Of a stretch of 64,000 nt of DNA, positions 52,407-60,923 are shown piece after piece (positions within the stretch are counted from its first letter, which is position 1; every line of letters begins with the position of its first letter). Under the pieces are notes generated by a model. That model was not told the DNA's origin, did not search any database, and saw only the letters and a program-made list of their open reading frames with translations. The translations under genes and the position numbers were made by a program. Source of the stretch: Methylobacterium brachythecii (lineage in GTDB: Bacteria; Pseudomonadota; Alphaproteobacteria; Rhizobiales; Beijerinckiaceae); NCBI RefSeq assembly GCF_014196345.1, contig NZ_JACIDN010000011.1, positions 102,895-166,894 on the forward strand. The letters run 5' to 3'.

Positions 52407-53555
52407 TCACGCGGCCCGAGCTGCCTCGGCCCGCGCCCATTCCTGCTTGGTCTCGCCGATGAACTCGGCCAGCCGGCCGGCGCCGATGGCCGCGCGCATG
52501 CCCGCCATCAGCTCTTGGTAGTAGGCGAGATTGTTCCAGGTCAGAAGCATCATCCCCAGGATCTCGTCCGAGCGGACGAGATGGTGGAGATAGGCACGGC
52601 TGTAGTCCCGTGCTGCCGAGCAGGATGACGCCTCATCGAGGGGCGCCGTGTCTTCGGCGTGACGCGCGTTGCGAAGATTGATCCGGCCGTGCCGGGTGTA
52701 GGCGAGGCCGTGGCGGCCGGCGCGCGTCGGCATCACGCAATCGAACATGTCGATGCCGCGCGAGACCGACTGCATCAGGTCGTCCGGCGTGCCGACGCCC
52801 ATCAGGTAGCGCGGCTTCGCCGTCGGCAGGTGCGGCTCCACCGTCTCGATCATCGCGAGCATCACCGCCTGCGGCTCGCCGACCGCGAGGCCGCCGATGG
52901 CGTAGCCCTTGAGGTCGAGATCGGTCAGCGCTCGCGCGCTCTCGACACGCAAATCCGGAATGTCGCCGCCCTGGACGATGCCGAACATCGCCTTGCCCGG
53001 CTGCTCACCGAAGGCCACGCGGCAGCGCTCGGCCCAGCGCAGCGACAGGCGCATCGCCTTCTCGATCTCCGCGCGCTCGGCCGGAAGGCGCACGCATTCG
53101 TCGAGCTGCATCTGGATGTCGGAGCCGAGCAGGCCTTGGATCTCGATGGAGCGCTCCGGACCCATGTGATGGGCGGTGCCATCGATATGCGAGCGGAAAG
53201 TCACGCCCTGCTCGTCGAGTTTTCGCAAGGCCGAGAGCGACATCACCTGGAAGCCGCCGGAATCGGTGAGGATCGGCCCGTCCCAGCGCATGAAGCGATG
53301 CAGGCCGCCGAGCCGTGCCATCCGCTCGGCGCCTGGCCGCAGCATCAGATGGTAGGTGTTGCCGAGCACCACGTCGGCGCCGAGGTCCCGCACCTGCTCG
53401 GGGTACATCGCCTTGACGGTCGCAGCCGTGCCCACGGGCATGAAGGCCGGCGTCCGGATTTTCCCGCGCGGCATGGAGATCGCGCCGGTGCGGGCGGCGC
53501 CGTCGGTGGCGTCGACGGAGAAGGCGAAGGTTTCGGACGACAGTGGTTCGGTCAT
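52407..53555 (-). CDS. tgt: Queuine tRNA-ribosyltransferase (Tgt)
   Basis: 382 residues from ATG 53555. It swaps guanine-34 for preQ1 in GUN tRNAs. Catalytic pieces: GPILTDSGGFQVMSLSALRK (Asp) and GIDMFDCVMPTRAGRHGLAY with the nucleophile Asp. The zinc site is odd: where the family has CxCxxC before YSRAYLHHL, this protein has SSCSAAR, keeping only the middle Cys. queA lies upstream on the same strand, 88 bases away, giving a queuosine unit. Confidence 0.95.
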   Translation of the reverse strand: MTEPLSSETFAFSVDATDGAARTGAISMPRGKIRTPAFMPVGTAATVKAMYPEQVRDLGADVVLGNTYHLMLRPGAERMARLGGLHRFMRWDGPILTDSGGFQVMSLSALRKLDEQGVTFRSHIDGTAHHMGPERSIEIQGLLGSDIQMQLDECVRLPAERAEIEKAMRLSLRWAERCRVAFGEQPGKAMFGIVQGGDIPDLRVESARALTDLDLKGYAIGGLAVGEPQAVMLAMIETVEPHLPTAKPRYLMGVGTPDDLMQSVSRGIDMFDCVMPTRAGRHGLAYTRHGRINLRNARHAEDTAPLDEASSCSAARDYSRAYLHHLVRSDEILGMMLLTWNNLAYYQELMAGMRAAIGAGRLAEFIGETKQEWARAEAARAA

Positions 53556-53643
53556 GCGGTCAAGCCGGCTTCTCGGGTCGCTCACGCAGCACTCCCTCCC
53601 CCGCAGAGGGGGCGAGAGAGATGCGCGTCGGCGCGCAGCCCTA

Positions 53644-54732
53644 TCAGACCGGTGCCGGAAACAGCAGGCTGGAATCGCCGTACGAATAGAAGCGGTAGCC
53701 GCCCTCGATCGCATGGGCATAGGCCGCGCGCATGGTATCGAGCCCGCTGAACGCGCTCACCAGCATGAACAGGGTCGAGCGCGGCAGGTGGAAATTCGTC
53801 ATCAGGGCGTCGACCGCGCGGAAGCGGTAGCCTGGCGTGATAAAGATGTCCGTCGCGCCCGCGAAAGCATGCAGCCGGCCAGCCTCGTCGGCCGCGCTTT
53901 CGAGGAGGCGCAGGGCCGTGGTGCCGACGGCGACGACGCGGCCACCCGCCGCCCGCGTGCGGTTCAGCGCTTCGGCGGTGTCCGAACTCAGCGTGCCGAT
54001 TTCGGCATGCATGCGGTGATCGGCCGTGTCGTCGGCCTTGACCGGAAGGAAGGTGCCCGCGCCGACATGTAGCGTGACCGTGTGGCGGCCGATGCCGGCC
54101 GCATCGAGCACCGAGAGCATCTCTTCCGAAAAATGCAGTCCGGCGGTGGGAGCCGCGACGGCGCCTGGCTCGCGGGCATAGACAGTCTGGTAGTCGGTGG
54201 CGTCGCGCGCGTCGGTCGGGCGCTTGCCGGCGATGTAGGGCGGCAGTGGGAGCGCGCCCTGCGCCGCGATGGCCTCGTCGAGAGCGGGGCCGGACAAGTC
54301 GAAGCGCAGGGTGACCTCTCCGCCCTCCCCCTTGCTCTCGAGGGTCGCATCGAGCCGGCCGAGCTCGCAGGTCGCGCTTGCGCCCTCGTCGCTGCCGAAG
54401 CTCAGCCGGTCGCCTGGGGCGATGCGCTTGGCCGGACGGGCAAAGGCGCGCCAGCGGTCCGGTGCCTCGCGCATGTGCAGCATCGCCTCGACGCGCTGTC
54501 CCGATGCGCCGGGGCGCCGGCGCACCCCGGTCAGGCGGGCGGGGATCACGCGGGTATCGTTGAAGACGAGCGCATCGCCCGGCCGAAGCTGCCCGGCGAG
54601 ATCGCGCACGGCGCGATCACCGAAAGGCTCACCGGGGCGCACCACGAGCAGCCGCCCGGCATCGCGAGGGCTCGCCGGGCGCAGGGCGATCGACGCCTCC
54701 GGCAGGTCGAAATCGAACAGGTCCACGCGCAT
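53644..54732 (-). CDS. queA: tRNA preQ1 ribosyltransferase-isomerase (QueA)
   Basis: 362 residues from ATG 54732. Signatures: RVDLFDFDLPEASIALRPAS, GDALVFNDTRVIPARL, YQTVYAREPGAVAAPTAGLH, LHVGAGTFLPVKADDTADHR and DALMTNFHLPRSTLFMLVSA. It uses SAM to turn preQ1 in tRNA into epoxyqueuosine, the step after Tgt. The upstream 23 in-frame residues do not resemble the family and were dropped. Confidence 0.96.
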   Translation of the reverse strand: MRVDLFDFDLPEASIALRPASPRDAGRLLVVRPGEPFGDRAVRDLAGQLRPGDALVFNDTRVIPARLTGVRRRPGASGQRVEAMLHMREAPDRWRAFARPAKRIAPGDRLSFGSDEGASATCELGRLDATLESKGEGGEVTLRFDLSGPALDEAIAAQGALPLPPYIAGKRPTDARDATDYQTVYAREPGAVAAPTAGLHFSEEMLSVLDAAGIGRHTVTLHVGAGTFLPVKADDTADHRMHAEIGTLSSDTAEALNRTRAAGGRVVAVGTTALRLLESAADEAGRLHAFAGATDIFITPGYRFRAVDALMTNFHLPRSTLFMLVSAFSGLDTMRAAYAHAIEGGYRFYSYGDSSLLFPAPV

Positions 54733-54880
54733 GCTGCGCCAACTGCACGGAACGCCGGGACGAATCAATTCCTGAGAAAAAGGTCGTGTCTCGGTTTGCA
54801 ATCCGGCGGACCGTCCGCACCGTGTGGAGAACGGACGCTGGCTTCGGCTATTCTGAAAAGCCTTTGGAGGAGCTTACAGG

Positions 54881-55459
54881 ATGGCGAAGCTCGTTTTTGG
54901 AATGAACCTGTCTCTCGACGGATATGTCGACCATCAGAAATTCGCGCCCGGTCCCGCGCTCTTCCGTCATTGGATCGCACATGTGCGCGCCCTGACGGGC
55001 AGCTTGTATGGCCGCCGCATGTACGAGATCATGCGCTATTGGGACGAAGACGATCCCGAATGGGACGCGGAGCGCCGCGATTTTGCCGTGGCGTGGCGGC
55101 GCCAACCGAAGTGGGTCTTCTCCCGCTCATCGACGTCCGTCGGCCCCAACGCCACGCTGGTCCAGGACGATCTCGAGGCGGTGGTCCGCGGGCTCAAGGC
55201 TGAGCTGGCAGGTGAGATTTCCGTGTCTGGACCTGAACTGGCGCAAAGCCTGACCGAACTCGGTCTCGTCGATGAGTATCGACTTTACCTGCACCCGGTC
55301 GTGCTCGGCCGAGGCACGCCGTTCTTCGCCGGCCCCCGACCGCCGCTCCGCCTCGTGACCAGTGAGCAGATCGACGAGGACGTGATCAGGTTGACCTACG
55401 TGCCGGACACTCTTCGAACTTCGGCAGTAGCCGCGTCAGCTCAGACTAGCACCGCATAG
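54881..55459 (+). CDS. Dihydrofolate reductase / RibD C-terminal-domain protein
   Basis: 192 residues. MAKLVFGMNLSLDGYVDHQK opens the fold, TGSLYGRRMYEIMRYW is the NADPH-binding start, and EISVSGPELAQSLTELGLVD with EYRLYLHPVVLGRGTPFFAG is the RibD_C/DHFR-like signature. It is a stand-alone NADPH reductase of unknown substrate, not a true FolA. AGGAGC precedes the ATG. Confidence 0.85.
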   Translation: MAKLVFGMNLSLDGYVDHQKFAPGPALFRHWIAHVRALTGSLYGRRMYEIMRYWDEDDPEWDAERRDFAVAWRRQPKWVFSRSSTSVGPNATLVQDDLEAVVRGLKAELAGEISVSGPELAQSLTELGLVDEYRLYLHPVVLGRGTPFFAGPRPPLRLVTSEQIDEDVIRLTYVPDTLRTSAVAASAQTSTA

Positions 55460-55463
55460 AGAA

Positions 55464-56093
55464 CTACCCGCGATATGTGGATTTTCGCGCCATTTCCATG
55501 AGTCTGCTTGCCGTGTTGTCGCTTTCCGCGCCTTCGCAATAATCATCCGAGTTTGTGTATTTTGATTTGCTTATGATCCCAAGCAAAACCTCAATGCATA
55601 AATCTTTGGCATATTCTTTTCCGACACCGGGGTGTATTCTTTCGATAAAGTCCTCAACCGGATGCCAGGATCGATCCGTGTTCATCAGGATGGAGGCATT
55701 ATAAGCAGATCGGAAATCGCCGGAATTCAGCGATCTATAGACATCGTCGCGATATTTGAGAGATTCTTCATAGGCTTTTTTGAAAGCCTCATATTTTTCT
55801 TTGCGCTCGGCTGCCTCGGATTTTTCGGGTGGCTTGGGTTGCGGCGCAGGAACCCGCACGCCGGGCCTTGGACACGGAATGATCAGGTTTGGAATAGCGC
55901 CCTGCTGCAGCTCACGCTGAGTGAGAGTCTGACTGCCACAATCGTTAGAAAAAGTCGCGAGCTTGTCGGCAGGGAAGATCTGCGTGAAAACTTTCGTCCC
56001 GTTGATGATCTGAGTGCCGCTTTGGGCCGTCGCGGGGTTCGCGGACCCAAGGGCGCATCCCGCCAATGTCATCCCCACGAGAAGAAGCCGCAC
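55464..56093 (-). CDS. Putative lipoprotein of unknown function
   Basis: 209 residues from GTG 56093. LLLVGMTLAGCALGSANPAT carries an LAGC lipobox, so a lipoprotein is likely. The chain has NGTKVFTQIFPADKLATFS, a Pro-rich linker (VRVPAPQPKPPEKSE), a charged helix and a C-terminal part with SKYTNSDDYCEGAE. Its coding region is visibly AT-richer than neighbours, suggesting recent acquisition. No family recognised. Confidence 0.62.
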   Translation of the reverse strand: MRLLLVGMTLAGCALGSANPATAQSGTQIINGTKVFTQIFPADKLATFSNDCGSQTLTQRELQQGAIPNLIIPCPRPGVRVPAPQPKPPEKSEAAERKEKYEAFKKAYEESLKYRDDVYRSLNSGDFRSAYNASILMNTDRSWHPVEDFIERIHPGVGKEYAKDLCIEVLLGIISKSKYTNSDDYCEGAESDNTASRLMEMARKSTYRG

Positions 56094-56315
56094 CCGAATT
56101 CTCGCTATCAGTCAGATGAGGAAGCTTTAGGCACCCGCCATCGAAATGAACATTGCGCCGCAGCCACAATCGCTGCCCTGAATCACGCGCCAGACGGAGC
56201 TGCCGATGATCGGTTCCGCTGCCGGTTGGGATTGGTCTTCGAGCGTCCTCCCTCAAGGATATCTGCTAGCAAATTGCCGGTTGATCGCGGGCCGGGCGTG
56301 GCCGAGGATCGTCCC

Positions 56316-56531
56316 ATGACCGATGAGACCGACCCGAAGCGCGTCACGCTCGACGGACAGCTCGTGAAGCATTGGGATCGCGAGGCCGCCCGGCTCGACG
56401 ATCTTGCCGGGCGGGCGATGTTCAAATGGATCGCCCGCGGCTACGCCCGCAAGGCGGACAGAGCGCGCGCGCTAGCCGAGGCAGCGCGCGCGCGGGAGAC
56501 CGCCAGGGGCCGCGGGCCGGAACCGGCCTGA
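56316..56531 (+). CDS. Small basic hypothetical protein, 71 residues
   Basis: Starts MTDETDPKRVTLDGQLVKHW and is then helical and Arg/Ala-rich (KWIARGYARKADRARALAEA). No domain recognised. It begins 222 bases upstream of the head of the lipoprotein gene on the other strand and ends just before the zinc-ribbon gene, convergent. Moderate support from codon usage and start context. Confidence 0.45.
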   Translation: MTDETDPKRVTLDGQLVKHWDREAARLDDLAGRAMFKWIARGYARKADRARALAEAARARETARGRGPEPA

Positions 56532-56544
56532 TCGCCTGTGGTGG

Positions 56545-56775
56545 TCAGTGGCTGTGCAGGATCAGGGTGATCAGCACGGCTGCCGCACACACGAACATCA
56601 CCACGCCGAGGGCGAGGCTCGCGAGCGTCGTGGTGGAAATGTAGGTGCCTGCGACCGTGTCGAGGACGCGCAGGACACCCTGGCGGTCGGTACTGGAGGG
56701 ATGTCCGCAGGACGGGCAAGCGACGGCCTGGACGGAGATGCGGTGATCGCAAGCGGTGCATTGGACGAGGGCCAT
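56545..56775 (-). CDS. Small zinc-ribbon membrane protein
   Basis: 76 residues from ATG 56775 with an AGGAGGAAA ribosome-binding site. Two Cys pairs (MALVQCTACDHR, VACPSCGHPSS) form a zinc ribbon; one helix follows (ASLALGVVMFVCAAAVLITL). A membrane-tethered zinc ribbon of unknown role. The longer frame from 56889 is rejected. Confidence 0.7.
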   Translation of the reverse strand: MALVQCTACDHRISVQAVACPSCGHPSSTDRQGVLRVLDTVAGTYISTTTLASLALGVVMFVCAAAVLITLILHSH

Positions 56776-56979
56776 GCAGCTTTCCTCCTCTTGAACCGTG
56801 TCTCGGGACGGCTTCGCGCCGTCCCTGGAATCGATATCGTCACGCTCGAGCGTGGCCGCAAGGCGGATGGCCGGAGCGCCCATAGCCACGGCTAAAACCT
56901 TTGCCGTGGCCTTCCGGCTGGCCGGCGGCTATGGGCGCGGCATCTTCTCTCCACGATCGCGCGAGCGCCCGGGCCCGTC

Positions 56980-57867
56980 ATGACCCGCACCGAGAAAGCT
57001 GCCCTGCTGAGTGCCGCGATCGGCATCTTGGTGACGGCGCTGAAATTCGCGGCCTTCTGGCTGACGGGCAGCATCGCGCTCTATTCCGATGCGTTGGAGA
57101 GCATCATCAACGTGGTCGCGGCCATCTGCGCCTTCGTGGCCCTGCGGGTCGCCGCGCAGCCGGCCGACGACGACCATCCCTATGGCCACCACAAGGCCGA
57201 GTATTTCTCCGCGGTGATCGAGGGCACGCTGATCATCGTCGCGGCCCTGCTGATCCTGCGCGAGGCCTATCAGGGCATCGTCTCGCCCAAGACCATCGAC
57301 ACGCCGGTCGTCGGCCTCGCCGTGAACGGGCTCGCCACCGTGATCAACGCCGCCTGGGGCTTCGTGCTGCTGCGCCGCGGCCGGGCCTGGCGCTCGCCGG
57401 CACTGGTGGCCGATGCGCGCCACGTCATCGCCGACGTAGTGACCTCCGGCGGCGTCATCGTCGGCGTCGCGCTGGTGATGCTCACCGGCGTGCTTGTTCT
57501 CGACCCGCTGGTGGCCGGCCTCGTTGCCCTGCAGATCCTTTGGTCGGGCTGGACCATGATGCGCGACTCGATCAACGGCCTGATGGATCAGGCGGCCTCC
57601 CCCGAGATGATCCAGAAGATTCGGGAACTGATCTCCATGCATGGCGAGGGCGCCCTGGAGGCGCACGATGTCCGCACCCGGCACGCCGGCAGTGCGACCT
57701 TCGTCGATTTCCACCTCGTCGTTCCGGGCGAAATGAGCGTCGCCGAGAGCCACGCCATTTGCGACCGGATCGAGAATGGCATCGAAGCCGCCGTCGAGGG
57801 TGTCGTGGTTACCATCCATGTCGAGCCGGGCGACGAGGCCAAGGCGCGCGGCGTGCCGGTGATCTGA
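56980..57867 (+). CDS. Cation diffusion facilitator metal exporter
   Basis: 295 residues with six helices. Metal site A is visible as SIALYSDALESIINVVAA (D) and VADARHVIADVVTSGGV (HxxxD). DDHPYGHHKAEYFSAVIEG is the classic CDF loop. The C-terminal cytosolic domain has FVDFHLVVPGEMSVAESH. It exports divalent metals (Zn, Fe, Mn or Co) in exchange for protons; the specific metal is not clear. Convergent with lipB with no gap. Confidence 0.92.
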   Translation: MTRTEKAALLSAAIGILVTALKFAAFWLTGSIALYSDALESIINVVAAICAFVALRVAAQPADDDHPYGHHKAEYFSAVIEGTLIIVAALLILREAYQGIVSPKTIDTPVVGLAVNGLATVINAAWGFVLLRRGRAWRSPALVADARHVIADVVTSGGVIVGVALVMLTGVLVLDPLVAGLVALQILWSGWTMMRDSINGLMDQAASPEMIQKIRELISMHGEGALEAHDVRTRHAGSATFVDFHLVVPGEMSVAESHAICDRIENGIEAAVEGVVVTIHVEPGDEAKARGVPVI

Positions 57868-58608
57868 TCAGCCCGCGTCGACGGTCGGTCCGAAGATCGG
57901 TTGGAAGGCTGCGCGTAGGGCCATGTCCGCTTCCGGCATCGAGACGATCAGCCCGAGATCGGCGAGGCTGGTCACGCCATGCTGGCGGACCCCGCACGGC
58001 ACGATTCCGGAGAAATGCGAGAGGTCCGGCTCCACGTTGAGGCTGATGCCGTGCAGGCTCACCCAGCGCCGAACGCGGATGCCGATCGCCGCGATCTTGT
58101 CCTCCACCCCCTCCCCCTTCTCGGGACGTCGGACCCAGACGCCGACGCGGTCCTCGCGGCGTTCGGCCCGGACGTTGAAGGCGTCGAGCGTTGCGATCAG
58201 CCAAGCCTCCAGGCTCGCCACATAGGCACGCAGGTCTGGCCGGCGGCGATTGAGGTCGAGCATGACGTAGGCCACGCGCTGGCCCGGCCCATGATAGGTG
58301 TATTGGCCTCCTCGGCCCGTCCGGTGGACCGGAAAGCGATCCGGCTGCACCAGGTCGACCGCCTGCGCGGACGTGCCTGCCGTGTATAGCGGCGGGTGTT
58401 CCAGAAGCCAGACCAGCTCCGACGCCTCGCCCTGTGCGATAGCCGCCGCCCGCGCCTCCATGGCCTCCACGGCGTCGTCGTAGCCGACCAGCCCGTCGCT
58501 CACCTGCCATTCGACCGGCGGTGAGCCGGGCGCGGCCAGGAACGAGACCGGTCTGACCGAGAGGCGCGGCGCCGTTTCCCGGCCGCTGATCGTCGCGTCG
58601 TTTACCAA
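57868..58608 (-). CDS. lipB: Octanoyl-ACP:protein octanoyltransferase (LipB)
   Basis: 246 residues. RTGRGGQYTYHGPGQRVAYV is the substrate-binding RGG-x2-T-x-HGPGQ signature; catalytic Lys in DKIAAIGIRVRRWVSLHGIS and catalytic Cys in FSGIVPCGVRQHGVTSL. It transfers octanoate to lipoyl domains for lipoic acid synthesis by LipA. The 30-residue N-terminal extension is variable in the family. Confidence 0.95.
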   Translation of the reverse strand: MVNDATISGRETAPRLSVRPVSFLAAPGSPPVEWQVSDGLVGYDDAVEAMEARAAAIAQGEASELVWLLEHPPLYTAGTSAQAVDLVQPDRFPVHRTGRGGQYTYHGPGQRVAYVMLDLNRRRPDLRAYVASLEAWLIATLDAFNVRAERREDRVGVWVRRPEKGEGVEDKIAAIGIRVRRWVSLHGISLNVEPDLSHFSGIVPCGVRQHGVTSLADLGLIVSMPEADMALRAAFQPIFGPTVDAG

Positions 58609-58683
58609 GGCTTCACCATAAAGCGCTGAAGGTCGATGCCGGCATCATATCGGCGGCGCTGGCTGCGCCGCGGGTGAGGCCGG

Positions 58684-58995
58684 GTGCTCAAGGATCGTGG
58701 CGTGGCCGTTCTCGAAGACCTCAAGGTCGATCTCAAGGTGGTGCTCGGGCGCAGCCACATGCCGCTGCACATGCTGCTGCGCATGGGCCGCGGCGCCGTG
58801 ATCGAACTCGAATCCACCGAGACCGATATGGTCGAGATTCTCGCCAACGACCACCCGATCGCCCGCGGGCAGATCGTGGTCACCGGCAACCGCATCGCCA
58901 TCGAGGTGACCGAGCTGATCCGCAGGCCGGCGGTCATCCGTGAGCCGGGTGTGACGATCGGCGAGGGCGAAGTCCCGGTCCTCGAACACGCCTGA
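58684..58995 (+). CDS. fliN: FliM/FliN-family flagellar switch protein
   Basis: 103 residues, a single SpoA (FliN) domain: VLEDLKVDLKVVLGRSHMPL, LLRMGRGAVIELESTETDMV and ANDHPIARGQIVVTGNRIAI. The length fits the short FliN forms of Alphaproteobacteria. It stands alone, divergent from lipB, away from fliI-fliJ, so it may be a second FliN-like copy. Starts at GTG 58684; a few downstream GTG codons are alternatives. Confidence 0.82.
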   Translation: MLKDRGVAVLEDLKVDLKVVLGRSHMPLHMLLRMGRGAVIELESTETDMVEILANDHPIARGQIVVTGNRIAIEVTELIRRPAVIREPGVTIGEGEVPVLEHA

Positions 58996-59130
58996 ATGCT
59001 GCGCTGACGTCATCCGGCACACGAATCCGCAAAGCGCTGCTTGTGCCCGTCGAATCCATCTGTTATCCGCTCCGCCGCTCACACGGGCTCACCGGCCCCC
59101 TCGCGGCGCTGGCCCCGGGACATGTGGCGA

Positions 59131-59215
59131 GCGGCCATGGCGGAATTGGTAGACGCGCTAGCTTGAGGTGCTAGTCCCGCGAGGGGTGGAGGTTCGAGTC
59201 CTCTTGGCCGCACCA
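59131..59215 (+). tRNA. tRNA-Leu(GAG)
   Basis: 85 bases including CCA. The acceptor stem GCGGCCA pairs with TGGCCGC; the anticodon loop TTGAGGT gives GAG; there is a long variable arm as in class II tRNAs, and the T arm is GGAGGTTCGAGTCCTCT. Confidence 0.96.
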
Positions 59216-59284
59216 ACCTGACGGTTGGTGCTTTTTCTTGATCGACGCTTCCAACGATCGAGGCACGGTATCTGCCTCGGAGGC

Positions 59285-59360
59285 GAGCGCGTAGCTCAGC
59301 TGGTAGAGCAACGGACTTTTAATCTGTAGGTCCTGGGTTCGAGTCCCAGCGCGCTCACCA
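59285..59360 (+). tRNA. tRNA-Lys(TTT)
   Basis: 76 bases including CCA. GAGCGCG pairs with CGCGCTC; D arm GCTCAGCTGGTAGAGC; anticodon loop CTTTTAA gives TTT; T arm CTGGGTTCGAGTCCCAG. Confidence 0.97.
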
Positions 59361-59551
59361 ATAACTTCAATGACTTGACGTCTTGATGGCAAGCCCGATG
59401 CAATATCGGGTAACGGAACGGGTAACGGCTGTTCTTTTTCGGAGGCGTTGCCTGATCAAAGCGTTGCTTCAGCGTGGGGAGAACGATTCCTACGGCAACA
59501 GGCGTCACGCTTCGCTTGCCCACCACCCTTTCCTGCATCCGAGCTCAACCC

Positions 59552-59759
59552 ATGCTTCTGCGTACCGTGAGCCTAGCCGTTGCGATCCTGGGTGCCCCTG
59601 TCGCGTGCTCCAGTTGCTCCGAAAGATGCCGCAGCCGTTTGCCAGGGGGGGGGCGTCCTGAAGGAGCGCGCGGCAGCCCCGGCGATCACACAATATCGGG
59701 CGCAGTACGGACTAGGGCCGGTGCGCCTGGACGGAGCGCTAATTCGCGCGGCCGCATAA
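59552..59759 (+). pseudogene. Truncated, frameshifted CAP-domain (SCP-like) gene start
   Basis: One frame gives a signal-like MLLRTVSLAVAILGAPVACS; the next gives CQGGGVLKERAAAPAITQYR and then AQYGLGPVRLDGALIRAAA followed by TAA. The second half matches the start of CAP/SCP domains (R-x-GL-PV-D-L-AA). The rest of the domain is missing and the frames do not join. A G9 tract (59645-59653) sits between the two parts; with eight Gs they would be one frame. Confidence 0.5.
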
Positions 59760-59861
59760 GCGGCCCGCGCCAACGTAGCTGCTGGCTCGCTTAGCCTTGA
59801 TGCGAGGGGCTCTTTTCAGGCGCGCATGGCGATGACGATCCATTACGGCGCTAAGCGCGGC

Positions 59862-60044
59862 CTAAAGTTGCTCAGGCCAGTTCGCGTTCGCAGCAACGAG
59901 GGGTCCGTCGTCGAGATCGTTCGGTGGGTCGCCGGGCGCCTCTTCGCCATCCGGCTTAGGCTCGTCCTTGACCGGTTCGCGGCCCTTGTCTTCCGGCTGA
60001 CGGATCGGCTCGTTCGTGTCGGGCTCGTCGGGCAGTCTGGACAT
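59862..60044 (-). CDS. Small acidic hypothetical protein, 60 residues
   Basis: MSRLPDEPDTNEPIRQPEDK then EEAPGDPPNDLDDGPLVAAN, rich in Asp, Glu and Pro and probably disordered. A CGGAGAG site precedes ATG 60044. Typical of short Methylobacterium hypotheticals. Function unknown; an overlapping plus-strand frame looks less protein-like. Confidence 0.42.
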   Translation of the reverse strand: MSRLPDEPDTNEPIRQPEDKGREPVKDEPKPDGEEAPGDPPNDLDDGPLVAANANWPEQL

Positions 60045-60171
60045 CACGCTCTCCGGTTCGCGGAGCAACGCAGCGCACGCTGGAAAGGTGCGGTCGCTTG
60101 TCGGGGTATGGTCACTCTCCTGACCCGCGGCGCCAAAGCCGCCGGCATCGAGGAGAGGGAGGGTTGAGACG

Positions 60172-60567
60172 ATAAGCGAGACAGAGTTTTGCGAGCGCTT
60201 CGTGGCACACACGATCAAGCGGGCAGGCTTCACGCAATTCGACGACGGGCTGTCGGCGGAGGCATACGCAAAGGAGACGGCTCCGACATATTTCGACGAC
60301 CCTTATCAGCGCGCCGATGGGCCAGAAGAATGCGCCGAGGCCGATATCAGCTATTGGGGAGGAATGACCTGGACCATCCATCCTCCCCATGCCAACCAAC
60401 ATCGTGGCGCGCGTGGCGCAGATCAGCGCGCCGAACGCTTGATGCTCCGGCGCACAGGAGCCGTGACCGAACCCGTCACCGGCACGTCGCGCCGGCTGGC
60501 GGAGTGCGACGAGGTGAAAAAGTCCGAGGCGGGCTGTCCCTGCACGTTCGGGACCGACTGCGCCTGA
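60172..60567 (+). CDS. Hypothetical gene with lost ATG and run-on 3' end
   Basis: From 60172 the frame reads ISETEFCERFVAHTIKRAGF and continues to YFDDPYQRADGPEECAEADI SYWGG near 60363, a block I recall from Methylobacterium hypotheticals that begin with Met here. The codon at 60172 is ATA, nine bases after an AGGGAGG site, so ATG seems to have mutated; GTG 60202 could serve as a shorter start. After SYWGG the frame runs on into low-quality sequence to 60567, as if the old stop was lost. Confidence 0.42.
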   Translation: MSETEFCERFVAHTIKRAGFTQFDDGLSAEAYAKETAPTYFDDPYQRADGPEECAEADISYWGGMTWTIHPPHANQHRGARGADQRAERLMLRRTGAVTEPVTGTSRRLAECDEVKKSEAGCPCTFGTDCA

Positions 60568-60626
60568 GCAGCACCGGCGGCCATCAGGCTCGCGGCTACG
60601 GCGAAGAAAGCGATACGACCAGTCAT
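60423..60626 (-). CDS. Small exported hypothetical protein, 67 residues
   Basis: MTGRIAFFAVAASLMAAGAA followed by QAQSVPNVQGQ is a clean signal peptide with an AQA cleavage site. The mature part is short, Ser/Arg-rich (FFTSSHSASRRDVPVTGSV). It is antisense to the run-on end of the plus-strand frame, which supports ending that gene before 60423. Confidence 0.5.
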   Translation of the reverse strand: MTGRIAFFAVAASLMAAGAAQAQSVPNVQGQPASDFFTSSHSASRRDVPVTGSVTAPVRRSIKRSAR

Positions 60627-60804
60627 CGGTATAGTCTCCAACTCTGCCCGGCGTCGGCGGGAAATCGCCACCGCGCGGGCCTGTGTTGGCGCATATTGTA
60701 GACGAGATGAACGTTTATTGTGCGCTTACGCACACAAAGCGGGCCGTGCCTGCATTTTCGCGCGTCACTCTCCCCTCTCCGCCCGATCCCGCATAACCTG
60801 CGGC

Positions 60805-60915
60805 ATGGCCGAGTCTCACGAGCCCCGCTGGACTATCGTTCTCCCGGCATTGGGCGTCTGGGCGGGAGTGGCATTCGTTGTCTACCTGATCGGATGGCTG
60901 GCCGATTGGTGGTAG
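60805..60915 (+). CDS. Micro-protein, single membrane helix (first MAES ORF)
   Basis: 36 residues: MAESHEPRW then a helix (IVLPALGVWAGVAFVVYLIG) ending WLADWW. A tail-anchored-like small membrane protein. First of three consecutive short ORFs that all start MAES. Confidence 0.45.
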   Translation: MAESHEPRWTIVLPALGVWAGVAFVVYLIGWLADWW

Positions 60916-60923
60916 GCATCGCC

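Noticed and set aside
59171..59538. Minus-strand ORFs across tRNA-Leu and tRNA-Lys
   Set aside because: They are translations of the tRNA genes on the opposite strand, a common artefact.
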